Shown piece by piece: positions 16,895 to 25,427 of a stretch of DNA of 64,000 nucleotides. The stretch comes from Scytonema hofmannii PCC 7110 (GTDB lineage Bacteria > Cyanobacteriota > Cyanobacteriia > Cyanobacteriales > Nostocaceae), in contig NZ_KQ976354.1 of NCBI RefSeq assembly GCF_000346485.2, forward strand, positions 8,727,323 through 8,791,322. The letters run 5' to 3'. Both the position numbers and the translations under genes were made by a program. Each line of letters starts with the position of its first letter. The first letter of the stretch is position 1. The notes below the pieces were generated by a model that saw only the letters and a program-made list of their open reading frames with translations, was not told the DNA's origin and made no database searches.

Positions 16895-18214
16895 CTAACT
16901 ATTGGCAATTTGACCGTAAAGGTCATAAGCATCAGCGTTTTGGATAGTCACTGGTACGATCGCTCCTAACCGGGCATTTCCTTTAACAAACACCTGCCCA
17001 TCTACTTCCGGCGCAAATCTACCAGAACGACCCGCTAATTCTCCTGTTTCAGGATGTTCTTGCTCAATCAGAACGTCCACAACTTTGCCAATTTCTTGCT
17101 GATTTTTCTTGAGAGAAATTGGCTGTTGAAGTTCCATCACCGCGTTTCGCCGCTCATCCATGATTTCTTGAGAGATCTGATTTGGTAAGTTGTAGGCGGG
17201 TGTTCCTTCTTCTGGCGAAAAAGTAAAGACACCTACATGATCGAATTCATGGCGTTTAACGAATTGCAACAGATGCTCAAAATGCTCATCACTTTCACCT
17301 GGAAACCCAACGATAAACGTTGTTCGCAGCACAGCTTCCGGTAGTTCATCCTTGATACGTTCAATAATCGCATCATTTACTCTTCCTTGCCAAGGACGAT
17401 TCATGGCACGAAGAATTTCTGGATGGGAGTGTTGTAAAGGTAAATCCAGGTAGGGTAAGACATTATTGTTTTGTTTAATTACCGCTATCACATCGGGAGT
17501 GAGACCAGTGGGATAAGCATAGTGCATGCGTATCCACGGAACATCAACCTTCCCCAAAGCACGAAGCAGTTCAGCTAACTTCGGCTTGCCATAAATATCT
17601 GTACCGTAATTGGTGGTAATTTGGGAAATCAGAATGATTTCCTTTACCCCTTGACTAGCTAATTGCTGAGCCTCGGTAACGACTGATTCTATCGAACGAG
17701 AACGTTGGTTTCCGCGCAGATGAGGAATAATGCAAAACGCGCAGCGATAATCACACCCTTCCGCAACCCGTAGATAAGCTACGCCCTCCGTTGTGGTACG
17801 GTAACGGGGTGTTGTTTCATCAGCAATGTAGGTCGGTTGTTCGCTAACGAACTTAACCCGATGACCTTGTTCTACTTTCTGAATCACATCGACTATCTTA
17901 TGATAATCTCCCGTTCCCACCACTGCTACGGCTTCTGGCAACTCTTCCAATAACTGTTCTTGGAAGTGCTGCGCCATACAGCCTGTGATAACGATTTTTT
18001 TCTCTGCTTCTGCCAATTCTACTAGAGTTCTGACAGATTCTTCTCGTGCTGCTTCAATAAAACTACACGTATTAACTATAACGTATTCTGCTAACTCTTC
18101 ATTAGTATCTACGCTGTAACCTGCTTCTACAAGCAGCCCTAGCATATGCTCTGTATCAATTCTATTTTTCTCGCATCCTAGGTGAGAAATTGCTATTGTT
18201 GGCTTGTCACCCAT
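16895..18214 (-). CDS. rimO: Ribosomal protein S12 (Asp) methylthiotransferase RimO
   Basis: A radical-SAM methylthiotransferase. The N-terminal Fe-S cysteines are Cys14 ([11 protein letters not shown]), Cys50 (VNTCSF) and Cys79 (ITGCMAQ). The radical SAM CxxxCxxC motif is Cys154/158/161 ([16 protein letters not shown]). A C-terminal TRAM domain (about 375-439) ends [30 protein letters not shown] and [11 protein letters not shown] distinguish RimO from MiaB. It thiomethylates the conserved aspartate of S12. Length (439) fits the family. Its stop lies within heptamer repeats. Confidence 0.95.
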   Translation of the reverse strand: MGDKPTIAISHLGCEKNRIDTEHMLGLLVEAGYSVDTNEELAEYVIVNTCSFIEAAREESVRTLVELAEAEKKIVITGCMAQHFQEQLLEELPEAVAVVGTGDYHKIVDVIQKVEQGHRVKFVSEQPTYIADETTPRYRTTTEGVAYLRVAEGCDYRCAFCIIPHLRGNQRSRSIESVVTEAQQLASQGVKEIILISQITTNYGTDIYGKPKLAELLRALGKVDVPWIRMHYAYPTGLTPDVIAVIKQNNNVLPYLDLPLQHSHPEILRAMNRPWQGRVNDAIIERIKDELPEAVLRTTFIVGFPGESDEHFEHLLQFVKRHEFDHVGVFTFSPEEGTPAYNLPNQISQEIMDERRNAVMELQQPISLKKNQQEIGKVVDVLIEQEHPETGELAGRSGRFAPEVDGQVFVKGNARLGAIVPVTIQNADAYDLYGQIANS

Positions 18215-18473
18215 ATCATGAAAGAGCCTTGAGGTTTTCCTTCTATATCGTTAGTTTTCAATCAGACGCTAGCTTCTGACTAGCTAAAACTTGGTTTTCT
18301 ATCCAGTCATGACACACAGCAACTCCTTTAGTCATACCTGCCTAACAGCAGCAGTGACCTTAAAATTTGGAGTTCATGCTATGATATCTTCAACAAACTG
18401 TTTTCCGGAGAAAAATAAACAGTCTTTAGAAAATTTTGACACTATCGCTCAATCTTTCTTAACAAATGCCCTC

Positions 18474-18479
18474 TAGTAT
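18474..18479 (+). promoter_or_regulatory. Possible -10 box of the 6S-like RNA
   Basis: TAGTAT lies about 10 bases before the first base of the closing stem at 18484. A convincing -35 was not identified. Confidence 0.35.
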
Positions 18480-18483
18480 TTTA

Positions 18484-18660
18484 CATTACCGCAACGCGCC
18501 TATAGTTAGTTTACCTGTTGGGGAGCCGCCCTCTAGATGATATTGGTGAGAACGACAATTGAGTTGCTCGATCTCGCCGCCATCAAATGTGTGTGGCGTG
18601 TTTCGAGAAGTCGCTACCCAAGGAAAAACAGCGCGTAACTACGCCATTATAGCGGTAATG
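18484..18660 (+). ncRNA. ssaA: 6S RNA candidate
   Basis: A 177-nt rod-like fold can be read by eye. The ends CATTACCGC and GCGGTAATG pair perfectly. Next TAGTTA pairs with TAACTA, then CTG/CAG, TTGGG/CCCAA, AGC/GCT and CGCC/GGCG. Beyond an open central region come GATG/CATC, GGTGAGA/TCTCGCC and a terminal hairpin CGACAA/TTGCTCG. One long imperfect hairpin of about 180 nt with a central bubble is the hallmark of 6S RNA, which binds RNA polymerase holoenzyme. No coding frame overlaps. I rely on size and fold, not on a covariance search. Confidence 0.6.
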
Positions 18661-19042
18661 CGACCTCATGTGTTAAGGTTAAGCCTGCAATTTTGACAAG
18701 CAAACACTCTTCCCTACGGGAAGCTACCTCGCCTTTGATGAGTGGCAAACTCCTCTGTATACAGCTATTATCTTAACATATCTTAGAGAATGTTTAACGT
18801 TAAGTTCCATCTTACGGCAGAAGAAATATTATTTTTTTTTAAGGGAGTAGGGGTAACCAGTGACCAGTGACCAGTGACCAGTGACCAGTGAATGGGGAAA
18901 AGGGAATTTAGTGAATTCGTGAGTAGTTAATATTCAACGATTAATGGTCAGATAATAATAGCTAATGATTAGTTTCAATGACCAGTTAACACTCAACTGG
19001 TTACTGGTCACTGGTCACTGGTCACTGATTAAGGTTAAGAAC
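18661..19042. other. Intergenic leader of btpA with heptamer arrays
   Basis: Contains CCAGTGA heptamers at 18857-18891 and the inverted GGTCACT set at about 18998-19026, so the transcript upstream of btpA can form a long hairpin. No gene was seen. The open frame running into btpA from 18965 is read through these repeats and is not real N-terminus. Confidence 0.55.
18857..18891. repeat. Heptamer array CCAGTGA
   Basis: Five direct units, complementary to the GTCACTG array at 18998-19026 upstream of btpA. Confidence 0.7.
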
Positions 19043-19885
19043 GTGGACTTATATCAGCTATTTAAAACCCGAACACCGATTATTGGCGTAGTTCACCTAC
19101 TACCATTACCTACTTCACCTCGTTGGGGAGGTAGCCTCAAAGCCGCGATCGATCGTGCTGAACAAGAAGCAACCGCTCTAGCAAGTGGAGGAGTTGACGG
19201 TATCATAGTGGAAAACTTTTTTGATGCCCCGTTTACCAAACATCAGGTCGATCCAGCTGTTGTGAGTGCCATGACTGTGGTAACGCAGCGAATACAAAGT
19301 TTGGTAACCGTACCTGTGGGCATTAATGTTTTGCGGAATGACGGCAGAAGTGCAATGGCGATCGCTACTTGTGTGAAAGCGCAGTTTATCCGCGTGAACG
19401 TACTGACAGGCGTAATGGCAACCGACCAAGGCATCATTGAGGGAGACGCTTACCAACTTCTACGTTATCGGCGAGAGTTGGGTAGCGATGTCAAAATTTT
19501 CGCCGATGTGCTAGTCAAACACGCCCGTCCGTTGAGTTCAGTGAATCTCACCACTGCTGTCGAGGATACTATTGAACGTGGTTTGGCAGATGCTGTTATT
19601 TTGTCCGGTTGGTCTACAGGTAGCCCGACCAACTTAGAAGATTTAGAATTAGCCAGTGCAGCTGCCAATGGAACGCCCGTATTCATAGGTAGTGGAGCTT
19701 CTTGGGAAAATATTGCTACACTGTTACAGGCAGCAGATGGTGTCATTGTTTCCAGTTCTCTCAAACGCCACGGTCGCCGCGAACAACCAATAGACCCAAA
19801 TCGGGTGAGTCAGTTTGTGGAAGCCGCACGTAAAGGCTGGAACTCTAAAGGAGATTCTAAATCTATTTCCTCAGTCATTCGTTAG
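19043..19885 (+). CDS. btpA: Photosystem I biogenesis protein BtpA
   Basis: From the GTG at 19043 the protein reads (M)DLYQLFKTRTPIIGVVHLLP and then SPRWGGS, exactly where BtpA proteins begin; the ORF upstream is heptamer-derived. Further family blocks are GVDGIIVENFFDAPF, PVGINVLRNDG, FIRVNVLTGVM and DAVILSGWSTG, a TIM-barrel-like fold. BtpA is a thylakoid-associated factor needed for stable accumulation of PSI reaction-centre proteins, especially at low temperature. The stop codon TAG merges with the following TTAGTGG repeats. The 6S-like RNA lies upstream. Confidence 0.95.
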   Translation: MDLYQLFKTRTPIIGVVHLLPLPTSPRWGGSLKAAIDRAEQEATALASGGVDGIIVENFFDAPFTKHQVDPAVVSAMTVVTQRIQSLVTVPVGINVLRNDGRSAMAIATCVKAQFIRVNVLTGVMATDQGIIEGDAYQLLRYRRELGSDVKIFADVLVKHARPLSSVNLTTAVEDTIERGLADAVILSGWSTGSPTNLEDLELASAAANGTPVFIGSGASWENIATLLQAADGVIVSSSLKRHGRREQPIDPNRVSQFVEAARKGWNSKGDSKSISSVIR

Positions 19886-19951
19886 TGGTTAGTAGTTAGT
19901 GGTTAGTGGCTCTATTAACTACTAACCACTAACCACCAACCACTAACCATT
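19881..19951. repeat. Heptamer array TTAGTGG / CCACTAA (hairpin-forming)
   Basis: Direct TTAGTGG units start within the btpA stop region and are followed by inverted CCACTAA units, forming a potential stem that could end btpA transcripts. It sits just before the VKOR start. Confidence 0.7.
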
Positions 19952-19960
19952 AACATTGTT

Positions 19961-20932
19961 ATGAATCGCCGCCGTTCTACTCCCTGGATTCACAGATGGT
20001 CGCGTGTACTGATAGGAGCGATCGCAATTCTTGGTGCAATAACAACAGCTTATTTAACTGTCGTAAAATTTACACAAGGAACTACTGCCTGTCCCACCAA
20101 AAGCTGTGACTTAGTCCTTTCAAGTGAGTATGCTACAGTTTTTGGTCTACCTCTAGCTTTGTTTGGTTTTATTGCTTATGCTGGTATGGCAACTTGTGCC
20201 TTAGCACCACTGGCGTTTGACCCAGTACAGAAGAAAGATATCCGCACCAAGCTAGAAAATACAACTTGGTTGCTATTATTAGCAGGTGCGATCGCAATGT
20301 CTGTTTTCAGTGGTTACTTAATGTACCTGCTGTTTTTCAAAATCCAAGCAACTTGTATTTACTGCCTCGGTTCAGCATTGTTTTCTGTCAGTATGTTAGT
20401 ACTGACTATCATTGGTCGTAACTGGGAGGACATTGGGCAAATTTTCTTCACTGCCATTGTTGTTGGTATGGTGACTTTAATTGGAACCTTAGGTGTTTAC
20501 TCTAATGCCAATAACCCTGTAGCCAACGCTAATTCAAATACTCCCATGTTATCACCAACAGGTCAACCCAAACCTGGTGTTGGTTGGGATGTCACCACGA
20601 CTTCTGGTGAAGCAGAAATTCAGTTAGCACGTCACCTGACCAAAAGTGGAGCTAAGGAATACGTGGCTTGGTGGTGTCCCCACTGTCACGAACAGAAGCA
20701 ACTCTTTGGTAAAGAGGCGTACAAGGAAATTAACGCCATAGAATGCGATCCCCAAGGCAAAAGCAATCCCAGTCCGGATTTGTGTAAAGCTGCTGGGATT
20801 CAAGGTTATCCTACTTGGCAAATCAATGGAAAGCTTTATCCCAACGTACAGTCATTAGAAAAATTAGCTCAAATTTCTGGATACCAAGGGCCTCGAAATT
20901 TTAAAAACTTTCCCCAGGCTTTTCAGAAGTAG
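19961..20932 (+). CDS. VKOR-thioredoxin fusion (disulphide-forming protein)
   Basis: An N-terminal VKOR domain with several membrane helices carries Cys44/Cys49 (TACPTKSCD) and the redox centre Cys132/Cys135 (TCIYCLGS). The C-terminal thioredoxin-like domain has Cys239/Cys242 (WWCPHCHE) and a second pair, Cys262/Cys275, with the cis-Pro in QGYPTW. This is the cyanobacterial VKOR-Trx type (plant LTO1), which makes disulphides in the lumen/periplasm using quinone and supports PSII assembly. Length (323) is normal. A linker rich in Asn/Ala (residues 181-205) joins the domains. Confidence 0.93.
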   Translation: MNRRRSTPWIHRWSRVLIGAIAILGAITTAYLTVVKFTQGTTACPTKSCDLVLSSEYATVFGLPLALFGFIAYAGMATCALAPLAFDPVQKKDIRTKLENTTWLLLLAGAIAMSVFSGYLMYLLFFKIQATCIYCLGSALFSVSMLVLTIIGRNWEDIGQIFFTAIVVGMVTLIGTLGVYSNANNPVANANSNTPMLSPTGQPKPGVGWDVTTTSGEAEIQLARHLTKSGAKEYVAWWCPHCHEQKQLFGKEAYKEINAIECDPQGKSNPSPDLCKAAGIQGYPTWQINGKLYPNVQSLEKLAQISGYQGPRNFKNFPQAFQK

Positions 20933-21118
20933 CCAAAACGGTAAGTTATGGATTATGAATGATGAATTATGAAGTAAACCCCACAAATTTATCTAGAAGT
21001 TTGTAACAAGGATGTTTAGCCTTGGTTTTTCTGACTCAATTTGGGGCTTCTACCCATTTTCCAGAAAGAACGAACAATCGATTTATTCATAATTCATAAT
21101 TTATAATTCATTAGTAAA

Positions 21119-22316
21119 CTACCCACGCTGAACTTGCGTTACAGTGTGGGCTTTTAGTAGCCCTGAAGAATCTACATTGAGCGAGCAGCATAGACCATTC
21201 GAGCCTCTGGGCGGGTTTACAAAAACAGCCCCAATAGCAGCAATATTTTTGGCAGCATTCGCATCAGCATCCCCACTCCAAGAACAAGCGTCATTGGTGC
21301 ATTTGAAGCGTTTGTCAGAACGCATTCCGATCTGCAAACAGCAGTGGCAAGTAAGGCTTGTATAAGCAGGAGGTACGGCAATTACCTCTACCCCTGCCTG
21401 AATACCTTTGTACTCCAAGAAAGAACGCAACTGATAAAAACTCCAAGAGTTGCTACGGCGTCTTTCGGTTTTATTTCTAGGTTGCTGATTTGTTCTTTCT
21501 CGAATACCAGTTAAGTCTTCAATCGCTACTGCTGCACTCGTTTCAGTTGCGTTCTGAATAATTTGCTTACTAATGTTGTGGTTCAGCCATTGTTGATAGC
21601 GTTTCTCTTTCCCCGACAACCGTTTCAAAATCTGTCTCGTCCTACGACGAGTAGACCTTGTGCCTTTCGAGGCTTTCTTTTGGAGAGATGCCCTGACTCT
21701 GGAAAACTTATCTCTCACCCGATTAATTTGTTGACCATCCCATTGATCGCCATTGCTAGTTACCGCAATATCACGGCGTCCAAAATCAACACCAATAACG
21801 TTATCAGATTGAATTGGCGTAGGAGGTTCGTCTTTAATTTGAATGTGGATGTAGTAGTTACCATCATGATGCTTACACAATTGAGCAGAAGTAGGTTTTT
21901 TGCCTTTTAGCTTGCCCCGTTGGTAGTTTCCTACATCAATTTTGATGTAGGAAACTACCATTTAGCAAAGTTAAGCTAACCGTCAAATCTTTCTCTCTAA
22001 AAGCAAAGATTCGGGCATCGTAATCAGCCGATGTCGGCTTGAATGCTTTAACAGGTTTCCCTTTCTGTTTAGCCGTCTTGCGATTAGCTCCGACTCTGGC
22101 ACAAGCACGAACTGCTAAATTTGCACTCAACCCAAACAGAGAGCGAATCTCGTTGTATACCGTATTTTGAATAGTGGTTTTGTTAGTTATTTGTGGCTTA
22201 ACGGCACGATTGGCGTAGTTACACGCATCAGCGAAAGCCTTAAGAACCAATTCAATTTCTTCCACCTGTTTAGGTGTAGGGTTGAGTTTGCAAACTATTG
22301 TCAGTACTTGTTCCAT
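21119..22316 (-). pseudogene. tnpB: IS200/IS605-family TnpB, frame broken at a perfect palindrome
   Basis: Two abutting frames make one TnpB of about 400 residues. The first (from the ATG at 22316, MEQVLTIVCKLNPTPKQ) ends LTLLNGSFLHQN. The second continues IDVGNYQRGKLKG and holds the RuvC-like sites: Asp in NVIGVDFGRRD, Glu in AIEDLTG, zinc finger CHCC/CTNDAC, final Asp in DADANAAKN. The frame change falls exactly at a 38-bp perfect palindrome. TnpB is the RNA-guided nuclease of IS605-type elements; no tnpA accompanies it. The C-terminal nuclease half could still be made from the ATG at 21961, but activity is doubtful. Confidence 0.85.
21922..21959. repeat. Perfect 18-bp inverted repeat with 2-base spacer inside tnpB
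   Basis: GGTAGTTTCCTACATCAA, two bases, then its exact reverse complement. One arm encodes the conserved IDVGNY; the other replaces the expected codons and shifts the frame. Confidence 0.95.
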
Positions 22317-22531
22317 GAGTTCGACCTTCTCACATATGACTAACATTATAGACTATAATCTGTCGTGTTGTGTTTGGTGGATATTGTTAAAAACTCAACT
22401 GTCTCCACTCCCGCGTTAATTTCCGATTAACATAGGTCGGGAGACGTTTCGTTTTTAACCCGCAATTCCTCTCACCACGCTCACGGAGTCCCGTTACAGT
22501 GGGAGCCTCCTTGCGGAAGTAGGTGATAGTA

Positions 22532-24739
22532 ATGAATAAGCAGGTTAGCAAGCATCTACTCAGGTCTTTGTTAGCGGTGCAACAAGGATTGTATAGGGTA
22601 ATAGGCAAAGAATCACTGACGGCTATTAGCGTGACAATATGTATTTTATTGTTACGCTCCCTTGGATTCATGCAATCCTCAGAGTGGACTGCATTGGACT
22701 ATTTTTTTCAGATGCGTCCGCAGGAATCACTAGAAGAACGCATTACTATTGTAGCAATTGATGAAGCTTCTTTACGACATACAGGTTCGTGGCCCATTCC
22801 AGATGGCGATATTGCCCAACTCATACAAAAAATACAACACCACCAACCTCGGGCTATTGGCTTGGATATCTACCGAGATCTTGGTGTAGAACCGGGTCAT
22901 CCAGAATTAGTTGATACGTTGAAATCAGTACCAAATATAGTTGGTATTGAACTCTTGTCAAATAACAACAAAAATACCAGTGTTGCACCCTCACCATCAC
23001 TCCGTCAGCTTGACCAAGTGGGTTTTAACAATATTGTGTACGATGCCGATGGCAAAGTGCGGCGAAATATTTTATACTGGCACGTTAATAATGAGCCACG
23101 CGAAAGCTTTTCCTTAAAACTTGCTTTTCTTTATTTAAAGCACGAAGGTATTACTCCCAAAAAAGCAGAAAACAACCCTAATTCTTTACAATTGGGCGAT
23201 GCCATGCTTAACCGTTTTCAATCTAACGATGGTGGCTACGTAGGAGCAGATGATGGTGGCTATCAAATTATATCAAACTTTCCCAAAGCCGGATGCAGCA
23301 ATTCTAAAGAAGATGATTGTCATTTCCGTACAGTGTCAATGCGTGATGTCTTAACCAAGAGCGTGTCAGAAAGCTTGTTTAAAGACCGCATTGTACTGAT
23401 TGGTTCAACAGCACCCAGTGTCCAAGATTTTGCTTTAATCCCCTACTCTAGCCGTTTGATAGGTACGGCAAAGCCTGTAGCAGGTGTTGAACTACAAGCT
23501 TATTTTATCAGCGAGTTAATTTCGGCAGCACGCGATCGCAGACCTTTACTCAAAGTTTGGTCTGACTGTGTAGAATATGCGTGGATTTTTGCTTGCGCTT
23601 ATATTGGCGTCATCATTAAATGGCGAATGCGAGGTACAAGCGTTAGATTCTTAAGTATTTTATTTTCGGGACTCGCACTTACAAGCACTGCTTATTGGGC
23701 TTTGCTATTTGGTTGGTGGATACCAATAGTACCTGGGTTGTTCGCTTTAAGTGGTTCAGCGATCGCCATCACTTACCAGATGGCATATCGTCAAGAAGAG
23801 TTAAAACGTTCTAAAGAATTTTTGCATCAAGTCATCAACACAATACCAGATCCAATTTTCGTCAAAAATGAAAAACATCAGTGGATTGTTCTAAACGAGG
23901 CGTACTGCGAATTGATTGGTCATCCCAAAGATGCATTATTAGAAAAGTCTGACTATGACTTTTTCCCCAAACATGAAGCCAATGTTTTTCGAGCCTCGGA
24001 TGAGTTAATCTTTCACAACCAGCAACCTCAAGAAAACGAAGAAGAATTTACAGATGCTAGTGGAAATACCCACCTAATTTCAACTAAACGTTCTCTTCAC
24101 AAAGATGCAGCTGGCAATTTCTTTTTGGTGGGAGTGATTCGAGACATTACTAAACGCAAACTGATAGAAGAAGAACTGCGACGTTCTGCGACAGAATTAT
24201 TACGTATCAACCAAGAGTTAAAAGTTAAAGAAGACCATTTGCGCTACATAGCATATCATGACCCTCTCACCGGTCTACCAAATCGCAAGTTTTTTCTCGA
24301 ACAGCTTCAGGAGTCCTTGGAATGGGCGCAAGACAACAATTTATTAGTGGGGCTACTTTTTATCGATCTAGATGGTTTTAAGCAAATCAACGATACTTTA
24401 GGGCATGAAATAGGCGATCGTCTTTTAGTTACCATAGCCCAACGGTTAAATAACTCCCTACGCAGTAGCGATACTGTTGCTCGTTTGGGAGGGGATGAAT
24501 TCACCGTCATTGTACGAGCAATTCCAAAAGTCCAAGCTGCAGCCAGAGTAGCCGACAAGATTTTAGCAACTCTTGCCGAGCCAATTGTTTTGGAAGGTAA
24601 TATTACCAAAATTTCTGCCAGTATAGGCATCAGTATATATCCAATCGACAGCCACGACAGTGAAACACTGATTAGACAAGCAGACACTGCCATGTATCGT
24701 GCCAAGCTCCTCGGCAAAAACCGCTACGAATTTCTTTGA
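22532..24739 (+). CDS. CHASE2-PAS-GGDEF diguanylate cyclase
   Basis: An N-terminal membrane helix is followed by an extracytoplasmic CHASE2 sensor (about residues 55-345: ITIVAIDEASLRHTGSWP, GLDIYRDLG), three more membrane helices (about 350-420), a PAS domain (FLHQVINTIPDPIFVKNE..., about 430-555), a short coiled coil, and a GGDEF domain (DPLTGLPNR; active-site RLGGDEF near residue 650). No EAL domain is present, so it should synthesise c-di-GMP in response to an external signal. I chose the ATG at 22532 rather than a GTG 9 bases upstream. The promoter may lie in the end of the upstream tnpB element. Confidence 0.92.
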   Translation: MNKQVSKHLLRSLLAVQQGLYRVIGKESLTAISVTICILLLRSLGFMQSSEWTALDYFFQMRPQESLEERITIVAIDEASLRHTGSWPIPDGDIAQLIQKIQHHQPRAIGLDIYRDLGVEPGHPELVDTLKSVPNIVGIELLSNNNKNTSVAPSPSLRQLDQVGFNNIVYDADGKVRRNILYWHVNNEPRESFSLKLAFLYLKHEGITPKKAENNPNSLQLGDAMLNRFQSNDGGYVGADDGGYQIISNFPKAGCSNSKEDDCHFRTVSMRDVLTKSVSESLFKDRIVLIGSTAPSVQDFALIPYSSRLIGTAKPVAGVELQAYFISELISAARDRRPLLKVWSDCVEYAWIFACAYIGVIIKWRMRGTSVRFLSILFSGLALTSTAYWALLFGWWIPIVPGLFALSGSAIAITYQMAYRQEELKRSKEFLHQVINTIPDPIFVKNEKHQWIVLNEAYCELIGHPKDALLEKSDYDFFPKHEANVFRASDELIFHNQQPQENEEEFTDASGNTHLISTKRSLHKDAAGNFFLVGVIRDITKRKLIEEELRRSATELLRINQELKVKEDHLRYIAYHDPLTGLPNRKFFLEQLQESLEWAQDNNLLVGLLFIDLDGFKQINDTLGHEIGDRLLVTIAQRLNNSLRSSDTVARLGGDEFTVIVRAIPKVQAAARVADKILATLAEPIVLEGNITKISASIGISIYPIDSHDSETLIRQADTAMYRAKLLGKNRYEFL

Positions 24740-25163
24740 AAATAAGGCGTATGGAAGAAAAATTTTCATAACGAGTGTTGTAGGCAATTATCTCCGATCG
24801 CCCGTGTAGGTCTATTTTTAAGTTAAAACTCACCCTTTGGGAGGATGTAAATAACTGTATATCAGTACTAAAAATTAATTGAGAAACATAAAAAAGATAA
24901 ATACTTCATTATTGATCTGCTATTTATAAGCATCTGTCCAAAAACCTTGTTTCTCTCTGCCAGAAAGCTTGATATAGCAATCGTATTTGATTTATGATTC
25001 TTATATTTCGTTGGCTCAACTCAAAGAAACCGGGTTTTTGGTATTAGTAGATCGGCGCTCTAAGTAAAAAGAATAAATTTTCATAAAACATAAACTTTGA
25101 GTCTAATTGGCAGTATCAATTAAGGCTCAATAGACCATTAAAAAAAGGGATCTACTGAGACTT
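24740..25163. other. Intergenic region with hairpin repeat
   Basis: Holds the dispersed hairpin at 24937-25043 and otherwise AT-rich DNA. No gene seen. Confidence 0.5.
24937..25043. repeat. Dispersed hairpin repeat ('CCCAGTTTCT' family)
   Basis: AAACCTTGTTTCTCTCTGCC, AAGCTTGATAT and CAAAGAAACCGGGTTTTTGG match the layout of 13566-13662; one arm has diverged (CCTTG for CCCAG). Confidence 0.5.
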
Positions 25164-25427
25164 ATGGGAACTCGCTTAAAACTCGTAAGCATGATTATGC
25201 TTCTTATTGGAGCACATTTGGTAATTCCTAAAATTGTCGAAACGGTAGCAGCATTTAGCACATTTACGACAAAAGGTTCTGAAACAGCAGTCAGAGATAC
25301 CTTTATTGAGGACCCCTTGGAACCTTATGTTTCAGAAAACGTAGCGTACAAAGCTATATCAAACAACAGTTACGAACCACCAAACTATGGAAGTCCGGAC
25401 AGTCAGCACGGTAGCGGAACTAGATAG
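25164..25427 (+). CDS. Small exported or membrane-anchored protein, unknown function
   Basis: This 87-residue protein starts MGTRLKLVSMIMLLIGAHLVIP, a short signal peptide or membrane anchor, followed by a polar, acidic, Asn/Ser/Pro-rich tail (NNSYEPPNYGSPDSQHGSGTR) without predicted structure. No family recognised. Its 3' end overlaps the 3' end of convergent nadB by 8 bases, which supports a real but compact gene. The ribosome site is weak. Confidence 0.5.
   Translation: MGTRLKLVSMIMLLIGAHLVIPKIVETVAAFSTFTTKGSETAVRDTFIEDPLEPYVSENVAYKAISNNSYEPPNYGSPDSQHGSGTR

Larger units (their letters stand above)
21110..22520 (-). mobile_element. IS605/IS1341-type element remnant (tnpB only), approximate bounds
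   Basis: Hairpins flank the tnpB. At the 3' end, CCCACGCTG pairs with CAGTGTGGG (21122-21150). On the 5' side, CTCCCG...CGGGAG encloses GTTAAT/ATTAAC (about 22408-22443), then CCC-GTTACAGT-GGG. CGTTACAGTG occurs near both ends. Subterminal hairpins of this sort are the ends recognised by IS200/IS605 transposases. Exact cleavage sites cannot be fixed by eye. Confidence 0.45.

Noticed and set aside
18291..18476. 61-codon plus-strand ORF upstream of the 6S-like RNA
   Set aside because: No family, poor start, and its end overlaps the likely -10 box of the RNA.
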